Below are positions 17,752 to 25,051 of a stretch of DNA of 55,919 bases, one piece after another. The notes below the pieces were generated by a model. The model had not been told where the DNA came from. It worked only from the letters and a program-made list of their open reading frames with translations, and searched no databases. Where the stretch lies: positions 1 through 55,919 of the forward strand of contig CADEGD010000007.1 in assembly GCA_902826795.1 (NCBI GenBank). Direction: 5' to 3'. Positions within the stretch are counted from its first letter, which is position 1; each line of letters starts with the position of its first letter. Made by a program: the position numbers and the translations under genes. The stretch is from an uncultured Acidobacteriota bacterium (GTDB lineage: Bacteria > Acidobacteriota > Blastocatellia > Pyrinomonadales > Pyrinomonadaceae).

Positions 17752-18005
17752 GCTTTCGCGCTTGAAGAGACGGGAGCTGCGTCGTCGCCGATTGCCTCAA
17801 CGGGACACGCGTTTAGGGCTTCGTCGCAGAGAGCAATTTCTTCCGAACTTTCCGGCTGCTTGTAGACATACGAGTAACCGTTTTCGTCATTACGGGTAAA
17901 ATTCGAAGGCGAAGTATCGCGGCACACATCGCAATCGATGCACTGCCGGTCGACGTAGTACTTGCCTGGGACATTGTCGGGCAGCTTGTCTTTTACAAAC
18001 GCCAT
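17748..18005 (-). CDS. Monocluster [4Fe-4S] ferredoxin
   Basis: 85 residues. CIDCDVC supplies three ligands and ACPVEAI the fourth, the pattern of single-cluster [4Fe-4S] ferredoxins (the fourth position of the first motif is Ser, as is normal for this type). It carries electrons in the cytoplasm. It starts 9 bases after the nadA stop and is almost certainly co-transcribed with it. The Ala/Ser-rich tail is not expected to matter. Its partner is not identified; proximity to nadA suggests, but does not show, a role in NAD synthesis or Fe-S supply. Confidence 0.9.
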   Translation of the reverse strand: MAFVKDKLPDNVPGKYYVDRQCIDCDVCRDTSPSNFTRNDENGYSYVYKQPESSEEIALCDEALNACPVEAIGDDAAPVSSSAKA

Positions 18006-18014
18006 GGGTCCGAG

Positions 18015-19127
18015 CTAGCCTTTCTTCTCCGTCATTTCAATCATCCGGTTTAGGGCGATGTTTGCGAAGTGTTTTGTCTCGTCATCAACGACGATTTCGT
18101 TCACCACCACATCGTTCACAAGATTCTCCATCGCCCATGCAAGGTTCTGCGGAGCGATGCGGTACATCGTCGCGCACATGCAGAGATCGGGTGCGAGCAG
18201 ATGGATCTCCTGATCTGGGAACCGCTGCTGCAGGCGATTTACGAGATTGACCTCGGTACCGATGGCCCACTTCGAACCGGCGGGAGCATTCTCAACCGTC
18301 TTGATAATGAACGACGTGGAGCCATCGAGATCGCTCATTTCGACAACCTCGCGGGTGCATTCGGGATGGACAAGGACCTGGACGCCGGGAACATCCGAAC
18401 GGATCTTATCTACATGCCATGGCTTGAATCGGCCGTGCACTGAGCAGTGGCCGCGCCACAAGATCAGCTTTGCATCCAGCAATGCTTCGGGTGTGTTTCC
18501 GCCGAGTTCCTCATGCGGGTTCCACAAGGCCATCTTATCGAGCGGGATGCCGAACTTTGCACCGGTATTTCGGCCGAGGTGCTGATCGGGGAAGAAAAAC
18601 ATCTTGTCGTAGTTCTTCAGATAAACGTCGAATAGCGGCACCGCATTAGACGACGTGCAAACAACTCCCTCGTTCCGGCCGCAGAAAGCTTTGATCGCGG
18701 CGGTCGAATTCATGTAAGTGATCGGCGCGACCTTTTGATCCAAAACGCCGATCTCGCGTAGCTGCTCCCACGCGTCCTCCACCTGGTCGATCGACGCCAT
18801 GTCCGCCATCGAACAGCCGGCGCCGAGGTCGGGCAGCACGACTCGCTGATAATCTTTTCCAACGATGTCGGCCGATTCGGCCATGAAGTGAACGCCGCAG
18901 AAGACGATGTACTCCGCATCCGTTTGCGAGGCCATTACCGAAAGCTGATAACTGTCGCCCGTGAGGTCGGCGTGGCGGATGACGTCATCGCGTTGATAAT
19001 GGTGGCCTAGAATGACGACGCGTTTCTCGAGCGCTTCACGTGCCGCCTCGATCGATTCGGCGACCTCAGCCTCGGGCATCACCAGAAAATCTTCCAATGC
19101 TCTTACTTCTTCGAGAACCGCCGACAT
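18015..19127 (-). CDS. nadA: Quinolinate synthase NadA
   Basis: 370 residues. NadA condenses iminoaspartate with dihydroxyacetone phosphate to quinolinate in de novo NAD synthesis, using a [4Fe-4S] cluster. Family hallmarks are ILGHHYQRDDVIRHADLTGD, FCGVHFMAESADI, VHPECTREVVEMSD, and LAPDLCMCATMYRIA; these include the conserved cluster cysteines. Length is typical of the long NadA form. nadB and nadC are not in the window. It leads a two-gene operon with the ferredoxin. Confidence 0.96.
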   Translation of the reverse strand: MSAVLEEVRALEDFLVMPEAEVAESIEAAREALEKRVVILGHHYQRDDVIRHADLTGDSYQLSVMASQTDAEYIVFCGVHFMAESADIVGKDYQRVVLPDLGAGCSMADMASIDQVEDAWEQLREIGVLDQKVAPITYMNSTAAIKAFCGRNEGVVCTSSNAVPLFDVYLKNYDKMFFFPDQHLGRNTGAKFGIPLDKMALWNPHEELGGNTPEALLDAKLILWRGHCSVHGRFKPWHVDKIRSDVPGVQVLVHPECTREVVEMSDLDGSTSFIIKTVENAPAGSKWAIGTEVNLVNRLQQRFPDQEIHLLAPDLCMCATMYRIAPQNLAWAMENLVNDVVVNEIVVDDETKHFANIALNRMIEMTEKKG

Positions 19128-19306
19128 AGCGAAATGCCTCCAAGCAACAAAGAAAATGATGTCACTTTGAGGAAGTTAGAGCAAGAGGCACGGCAGCGGC
19201 CCTATCCATTTTAGTCTTTGGTCAATCTCCTGATGAACCACCCCTCGTCCCTGAAAATTCGAGATATTGAATCGTTTGGCGGATGAAGTTTTTCGTGTAT
19301 TTTCCC

Positions 19307-19323
19307 TAAAAATCCAAAAATCG
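19307..19323 (+). repeat. Second copy of the 17-base upstream motif
   Basis: TAAAAATCCAAAAATCG, identical to 3227-3243. It lies 80 bases upstream of the -24 element here, whereas at the first Oar gene it lies downstream of the promoter-like element, which argues against a shared fixed enhancer role. Confidence 0.5.
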
Positions 19324-19402
19324 GAAAAGGCGCTCATGCCGTGCGGCAAGTGCCTTTCTAGATACGGTATTAATATCAGCATCTTTTATAACTACGCCCT
19401 GC

Positions 19403-19418
19403 TGGCATAACGCTTGCT
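19403..19418 (+). promoter_or_regulatory. Sigma-54 (-24/-12) promoter candidate for the second Oar gene
   Basis: TGGCATAACGCTTGCT matches the sigma-54 consensus TGGCAC-N5-TTGC at nearly every defined position and with exact spacing. It lies 232 bases before the start codon and points toward it. Transcription would begin near 19430, giving a leader of about 220 bases. No bacterial enhancer-binding protein gene is in the window. Confidence 0.6.
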
Positions 19419-19443
19419 TATTTACGAAGCGCTAACTTTCGTT

Positions 19444-19553
19444 GAAAAACCCGGATTCAAAAGTCCGAATTTTTCAGCAAACGAGACGCCAGCAGTTTTG
19501 GCGCGGTGGAACGCAAGGGTTCCGCAACGTAAGACGGCTATTTGCGGGAAATA
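19444..19553 (+). promoter_or_regulatory. Structured 5' leader with consecutive hairpins
   Basis: Four hairpins can be drawn in succession: 19444-19455 with 19464-19475 (12 pairs, two mismatches), 19487-19491 with 19499-19503, 19506-19512 with 19519-19525 (7 pairs, one G-U), and 19539-19543 with 19549-19553. All lie between the sigma-54-like promoter and the ribosome-binding site. The arrangement could be a regulatory leader; it does not match cobalamin or other riboswitch cores that I know. Confidence 0.4.
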
Positions 19554-19649
19554 GTTTCTGTCAATGCCGCTTCGCGTTGCGATTCCGTCAAGCTTTCCTC
19601 TCTGCTCCGACTTTTTGCGGCTCACCACAAATAACTAAGGGAGAGGATC

Positions 19650-22600
19650 ATGCAAAAATTAGCAATATTTTTCATTTTTACGCTCTTGCTGACATCAGTT
19701 GCGTTGGGTCAAGCGACTACCGGCAGAATAGTCGGTTCAGTAACGGCACCCGACGGAGCGATAGCAGGAGCAACGGTCGTCGTTCGCGACAACCAGACCG
19801 GCAAGGAACGCACCGTGTCGGCCCGAGGTGACGGTACTTTCGAAGTGCCGCAACTTGAATTTGGCACATACACGGTAACGGTCAGCGCTAACGGCTTCAA
19901 GACGCTGACGCTAAGCGAAGTTAAGATCGACGCCGGCCGTGAATATCCGCTCGCCGCCCGGCTCGAGGTTGGGCAGGTTTCGGAGGAGGTTACGGTAACC
20001 GCCGGAGCTACAGAGATAAACGCGTCTAACGCGGAGTTGAGCAACACGATATCCGGAGAGCAAGTCCGCGAGTTGCCACTAAACACTCGCAACCCGCTAG
20101 CGCTTCTTAGCCTGACGGCAGGAGCGAGCGCGACAAGCGGATCGATCAATGGCCAGCGGACTTCGGCAACGACCGTGACGCGAGACGGGCTTAATGTTCA
20201 AGACAATTTTATCCGCAGCGGGGCCTTTGTCTCAGATCAGCCGACGGTCGACGACACGAGCGAGATAACGATAACTACCCAGAACGCCGGTGCCGAACAG
20301 GGAACAGGCGTCAACTTCGTACAACTCATCACGCCTCGCGGCGGCAATAAGTTTCACGGCAATCTTTACGCGTTCAACCGCAATTCAAAGTTTGCGGCGA
20401 ACAATTTTTTTAACAACTCGGTGAATACGCCGCGAGCGTTTTTGAATCGCAATCAGTTCGGCGGATCGATCAGCGGACCGATGCCGCTGCCTTACTTCGG
20501 CGAAGGCACGCCGACGTGGTTAAAAGACAAAGGCTTCTTCTATTTCAACTACGAGCAGTTTCGTCTCGCCCAACAGCAGCGGATCAACAACCTGACGACG
20601 CTGCTTGGCCCGGCACGCCAAGGCTTGTTCACGTTTAGCCAACCGGGCGTCGGCCTAACAACCGTAAATGTTCTGAACGGACAGGGATTTGCCAGCGGAT
20701 TCACCGCAGGTCAAGGCGGCGTCGTAGGAATCGATCCGATCATTCAGACGCGATACCTGGATCTCTTGCCGACGACGGGCAACGGCGCGACAACAGGCAT
20801 TGGATACACACAAGTTGTCAGCCTGCTTAGAAACGATCCTCTGCGTCGCGATTCGTGGACGGCCCGAGTAGATCTTGATCTGAGCGACCGGCACGCCATC
20901 AGCGGCGTTTACAGGCGCAACAATCAACAGGACGCACGAACGGACGCGGCGGCTGGTTTTTCGCCGGATACGTTCGTTACGCAGGGCGGCCCGACAAACT
21001 TTCTCGCCCTCGCTTACCGGACGACATTCACAAGTAACTTCACTAATGAGATCCGGGGCGGATTCCAATACAGCGAACCATTCTTTACGGAAAGCAACGT
21101 GCCGCAGGATTTTATTGTTGCGACCACGAATGGCCTCGGCCTGACGAATCCGCTGGGAACGTTTCGAGATCAGGGACGCAATACCGATTACCGCAACGTT
21201 CAAGACAATGCAGTGCTGTCGCTCGGCAATCATTCGATTCGCTTCGGCGGCGGCATCGATTTCTATAACATTCAGTCGCTAAATTCTGGAGGGGTCACGG
21301 CTACGTATACATCTGCTGTTTCGGGCAATACCGCAATACCGGCCCTAACGGCAACCCAGATATGTGGTTCCCCGACCTGCATAAACGCTACGGACCTTGC
21401 AAGGTTGACGAACCTTCGCTACTTTCTCGGCGGATTTATCGGAGCAGCTACGCGTACCGCAAACATTATCACGCCGGAGGAAGGCTACGGATTCGGCGCC
21501 TCGGATCAGCGGCTGAACTACGAGATCATTTCCGGCTATGCGTCCGATCAGTGGCGCATCTCGCCGCGACTCACGTTAAACTTCGGAGCACGTTACGAAT
21601 ACTACACGGCGCTCAATAATCCGCAGGGTATTTTCCTGGAGCCTGTCATCACGAACGGCGACATTCGGGCGAGCGTCCTTAATCCGAATGCCGTCCTCAA
21701 CTTCATCGGCGGGAACAGCGGCAAAGAAGGCGCGTTCTTCAAAGACGATAGAAACAATATCGCTCCTAATGTCGGCGTCGCGTATACATTCGGCGACGGC
21801 TTTTTCGGCAGGATATTTGGCGAGGACACGGTCATTCGCGGCGGGTTCAGCATTAACTACTTTAATGACGAGTACCTAAAGGCGACGAGTACCTTGTCGG
21901 CCGGAAACCCGGGTCTCGGAGCGATCGCGTTGAACTCGATCCGTCCGGGTTCCAACCCGCCGTCCGCCGTTCTCAACGCATCATTCTCACCAGTTCCGGG
22001 ATTTCAGCCGCGTCCGACTTTCGACACGCCGCCGACCTTTGTCGCACCGCCTCGAACGTTCCTTACAAACAATCAGGCTGCCGGCGGACTCGGTCAGGTT
22101 TTCGGCGTCGATCCCAGCATACAAGTGCCGATGGTTTACCAATGGAACGTCGGTATTCAGAAGAACATCGGGCTCGGCTCCGTGCTTGAGGTTCGCTATG
22201 TCGGCAACACCAGCAGCGACCTGATCCGCACGGTCGATTACAACGAGGTCGACGTTATCAATAACGGCTTCATCGCGGATTTCCAGCGGGCACAATCCAA
22301 CTTGGCTGTGTATGACGGACTGTTCGCAACGTGCCGTCAAACTCAGACGGCGACCCAATGTACGACTCAGCTCGGAGCTCGTTCGGCGGCTTACAACCCA
22401 AGCTTTGCTGGCAGCCAGCAGCTAACGGTGCTCAATCGGATCCGAGCGACGGCAACGATCGATCCATTGAGAACCGGAAATCAGCTTAACCAGATCCAGC
22501 AGGGCCTCGCCGGCGGCCTTGCGCAGACGATAATTCAGAATCGTCTCAATTTCGATGCAGGTGGAAATCTCGTAGTACCGTTCCAGCAGAATCCCAACAT

Positions 22601-23537
22601 TTTCATAACTGAAATTCTGCAGAACGCTGCTCGATTTAATTACCACGCTTTGCAGGCTGAAGTTCGCCGTAGATTCAAGAACGGCTTCTCCTTCCAGGCG
22701 AACTACACGTTCCAGAAAACGCTGACCGATCTTCCGTTTGAAGATCAGAACCGCCAAGGCGAGGTGCAGGAATCTTCGAATCCCGATCTCAACTACGGCC
22801 GTTCGGATTTTGACCGAACGCACGTATTCAATGCCAACATGATCTATGAACTTCCGTTCGGAAGAGGCAAGAGGTTCCTTGATCAGGGAGGTCTGGCGAA
22901 CACGCTGCTTGGCGGATGGCAGGTAACGTCGATCATCAACATCGAGTCAGGAGCTCCGCTTGGAATTGTTGATCCTCGCGGTACAAAGTCGATCACCTTT
23001 AAATCCGGCCGGCAATCGGCTTCGTCGAGTCTCACTGCGGACGAGCTCAAACAACTGACAGGCATTTTCAATACGCCAAACGGTGTCTATTTTTTCAATC
23101 CAAGCGTGTTGAACGCCACGATAACGAACGCTACGACGGGCGAGGTTCGTCAGGGCTTTGACCTCAATCAAACGCTGCCGACTGGCTTCACACTTACGAG
23201 CGTTCGAGCTACTAATCCGGTTGGGACTGCTCCGTTTGCGGGCCAGGTGTTCTTCTTTAACGGAACCGGCGGCGCTCCTGCGAACGGAAACTTGCCGCGA
23301 AACTTTATCAACGGCACACCTTTCTTTAACTGGACGGCGGGCCTGTATAAAAACTTTCGCTTTGCCGAGTCAATGCGACTACAGCTTCGTGCCGAAGCTT
23401 ACAACGTGCTCAACCAAACCGTCTTTTCCCAGACGGCTGACTTGAACATCAACAGCAACAACTTCGGTTTGATCACGGCAACTCGAACTCAATCGAATCC
23501 GCGGATCATCCAGTTCGGTGCAAGGTTTGACTTCTAG
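19650..23537 (+). CDS. Oar-type TonB-dependent receptor with carboxypeptidase-regulatory-like domain
   Basis: 1295 residues, outer membrane. Signal peptide at 1-21 (ending ALGQ), carboxypeptidase-regulatory-like domain (about 25-115: GRIVGSVTAPDGAIAGATVV), plug (NGQRTSATTVTRDGLNVQDN and GVNFVQLITPRGGNKFHG, about 165-235), then a long barrel ending IIQFGARFDF with terminal Phe. Ligand unknown. The gene is monocistronic: sigma-54-like promoter and structured leader upstream, strong terminator (23566-23595) downstream. A good ribosome-binding site fixes the ATG. Confidence 0.92.
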   Translation: MQKLAIFFIFTLLLTSVALGQATTGRIVGSVTAPDGAIAGATVVVRDNQTGKERTVSARGDGTFEVPQLEFGTYTVTVSANGFKTLTLSEVKIDAGREYPLAARLEVGQVSEEVTVTAGATEINASNAELSNTISGEQVRELPLNTRNPLALLSLTAGASATSGSINGQRTSATTVTRDGLNVQDNFIRSGAFVSDQPTVDDTSEITITTQNAGAEQGTGVNFVQLITPRGGNKFHGNLYAFNRNSKFAANNFFNNSVNTPRAFLNRNQFGGSISGPMPLPYFGEGTPTWLKDKGFFYFNYEQFRLAQQQRINNLTTLLGPARQGLFTFSQPGVGLTTVNVLNGQGFASGFTAGQGGVVGIDPIIQTRYLDLLPTTGNGATTGIGYTQVVSLLRNDPLRRDSWTARVDLDLSDRHAISGVYRRNNQQDARTDAAAGFSPDTFVTQGGPTNFLALAYRTTFTSNFTNEIRGGFQYSEPFFTESNVPQDFIVATTNGLGLTNPLGTFRDQGRNTDYRNVQDNAVLSLGNHSIRFGGGIDFYNIQSLNSGGVTATYTSAVSGNTAIPALTATQICGSPTCINATDLARLTNLRYFLGGFIGAATRTANIITPEEGYGFGASDQRLNYEIISGYASDQWRISPRLTLNFGARYEYYTALNNPQGIFLEPVITNGDIRASVLNPNAVLNFIGGNSGKEGAFFKDDRNNIAPNVGVAYTFGDGFFGRIFGEDTVIRGGFSINYFNDEYLKATSTLSAGNPGLGAIALNSIRPGSNPPSAVLNASFSPVPGFQPRPTFDTPPTFVAPPRTFLTNNQAAGGLGQVFGVDPSIQVPMVYQWNVGIQKNIGLGSVLEVRYVGNTSSDLIRTVDYNEVDVINNGFIADFQRAQSNLAVYDGLFATCRQTQTATQCTTQLGARSAAYNPSFAGSQQLTVLNRIRATATIDPLRTGNQLNQIQQGLAGGLAQTIIQNRLNFDAGGNLVVPFQQNPNIFITEILQNAARFNYHALQAEVRRRFKNGFSFQANYTFQKTLTDLPFEDQNRQGEVQESSNPDLNYGRSDFDRTHVFNANMIYELPFGRGKRFLDQGGLANTLLGGWQVTSIINIESGAPLGIVDPRGTKSITFKSGRQSASSSLTADELKQLTGIFNTPNGVYFFNPSVLNATITNATTGEVRQGFDLNQTLPTGFTLTSVRATNPVGTAPFAGQVFFFNGTGGAPANGNLPRNFINGTPFFNWTAGLYKNFRFAESMRLQLRAEAYNVLNQTVFSQTADLNINSNNFGLITATRTQSNPRIIQFGARFDF

Positions 23538-23565
23538 TGTTTGATTGCACTCCTTGTGCCGATGC

Positions 23566-23595
23566 GGCCTTCGGAAGAAATTCCGGAGGCCTTTT
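23566..23595 (+). terminator. Rho-independent terminator after the second Oar gene
   Basis: An 11-base-pair stem (GGCCTTCGGAA with TTCCGGAGGCC, one G-U) closes a GAAA tetraloop (GNRA type) and is followed by TTTTG. It begins 29 bases after the stop. It may also serve the convergent VWFA gene. Confidence 0.85.
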
Positions 23596-23664
23596 GATTT
23601 TGAGGAAAGAAAGAGCCGTTGTGATGAACGGCTCGTATGGTTAGCTTGTTTGTGACCTTATCTT

Positions 23665-24819
23665 CTACTGATTCGGAGCGGTTTCGGTCGCCGGAGCTTC
23701 GCCCTTGATCACGTACGTCGTCTTTGAGCGAACGATTGCTTGCGGCTTGCGGACGACCTCGATCTTGATCTTTTTTCGGTCGCCGGGCTTGCCGGTGTCG
23801 TCGGGATAATAGCCTACTGCGTACTGCTGGCGAAGCTCGTCGGCGACGCCTTTGAAGGCCTTGTCGAGATCGCCCATGGCTTCGGCTTCGAAGATACGTC
23901 CACCGCTGTTTGTGGCGATCGTGTTGAGATATTCCTTGCCGAGTTGATATTCGATATCGGTCTGGCCGCGGCCTAGTTGGGCCATGACGCCCGGCGGAAT
24001 GTTCATCTGCTGAACCATCGCAAGCTGAGTTTGATCGGTGCGGACCTGCGTGTTGTAGCGGATAGGGTAGACGAGAGCGTCGACCTCTTCGACGGCGGCG
24101 ACGGTGCTTTCATAGGTCGCCTGACGCGAGGTTGTGTCGACTCCGTCGGTGAAGACGACGACCGCTTTTCGGCCCGGCGTCTGGACAAAGTCCATGTTGA
24201 CCGCGGCGTCGACCGCTTCGTAAAGACTCGTACCGCTGCCGAACTGCGACTTATAGATCGCGGTGAAGAGAGCTTTCTTATCGTTCGTCGGCTCGGTCAT
24301 CACGCGGACCTGACGGTCGAAATTGACGACCATCACTTTGTCTTCCGGCCGCAGTTGATTGACGAACGTCACAGCGGCGTAGCGAATATCGTCTATGCTG
24401 TATCGCGTTGATGGGCTGATATCGATCATCAGGATGACCGTGAACGGCGTCGTCTCGGCTTGGAAGTGAGTGACCTTTTGCGCAACTCCGTTCTCGAAGA
24501 TCTTAAAGTCTTTTTGCTTAAGGTTAGGGATGAAGCGGCCATTGCGGTCGAGTACCGTAACGGGCGTGGTGACGAGATTTGTATCAACGATGATCTCTTC
24601 TTCCTGACTTGCCTTCGAGGGCGGAGGTGGCGGCGGAGGGCCGTTGAGCAAGGCTTCTTCAGCGGTCGCGGCGTCGTTCTTTACCGACGGTTTGGTCTTT
24701 TGAGTCGGCTTGGCGGTGGCGCCCTTCATAGTAGGGGCTCGGCGTGTTCGCGTCTGTGCAAAAACGGAGGCCGACGCCACGACCGATAAACAAAGTGTGA
24801 GCAACGCGATCCTCTTCAT
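23665..24819 (-). CDS. Secreted VWFA-domain protein (acidobacterial TIGR03436 type)
   Basis: 384 residues. Signal peptide (1-21, ending VFAQ), a Lys/Thr-rich and then poly-Pro linker (about 30-70), a short beta domain typical of the family (TPVTVLDRNGRFIPNLKQKD, about 85-120), then a von Willebrand A domain with the metal-binding MIDAS motif DISPS (MIDISPSTRY), a conserved SGTSLYEAV and VFTDGVDTTS. VWA domains bind proteins through a bound metal ion; the partner is unknown. GGAGG lies 9 bases before the start codon. An 8-pair hairpin (24842-24849 with 24855-24862) sits in the 5' leader. Not part of an obvious operon. Confidence 0.9.
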   Translation of the reverse strand: MKRIALLTLCLSVVASASVFAQTRTRRAPTMKGATAKPTQKTKPSVKNDAATAEEALLNGPPPPPPPSKASQEEEIIVDTNLVTTPVTVLDRNGRFIPNLKQKDFKIFENGVAQKVTHFQAETTPFTVILMIDISPSTRYSIDDIRYAAVTFVNQLRPEDKVMVVNFDRQVRVMTEPTNDKKALFTAIYKSQFGSGTSLYEAVDAAVNMDFVQTPGRKAVVVFTDGVDTTSRQATYESTVAAVEEVDALVYPIRYNTQVRTDQTQLAMVQQMNIPPGVMAQLGRGQTDIEYQLGKEYLNTIATNSGGRIFEAEAMGDLDKAFKGVADELRQQYAVGYYPDDTGKPGDRKKIKIEVVRKPQAIVRSKTTYVIKGEAPATETAPNQ

Positions 24820-25051
24820 GAAAATTGGCCTCCGATGTTGTGAGTCGCCCTATCGGCGGCTCAATAAATCAAGTGGAAGAATTTTAACTCATTTCTCGGT
24901 CCGTCTGATCACGGGCGGGATAGAGTGCTCTGAAAACGTGACGGTACGCGTGACCGATATTCTTATTGTTATTTGACGTGAGTGGCATGCAAATGGTTGC
25001 GGAATGCAGAGATTTGCCTAGCAAACACGGGCAGTTTCATTTATCATTCTC

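Larger units (their letters stand above)
19128..19649. other. 522-base intergenic region before the second Oar receptor
   Basis: No convincing ORF. It holds the second copy of the 17-base motif (19307-19323), a good sigma-54-type promoter (19403-19418), a hairpin-rich leader (19444-19553) and a strong ribosome-binding site (AGGGAGAGG) just before the ATG at 19650. The nadA promoter should lie at its left end but was not recognised. Confidence 0.65.

Noticed and set aside
24842..24862. Hairpin upstream of the VWFA gene as a terminator
   Set aside because: It lies in the 5' leader, has no T-run on either strand, and no gene ends next to it.
24988..25010. Another TGGCAT...TTGC pair ahead of the FAD oxidoreductase gene
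   Set aside because: The spacing is three bases too long for a sigma-54 promoter.
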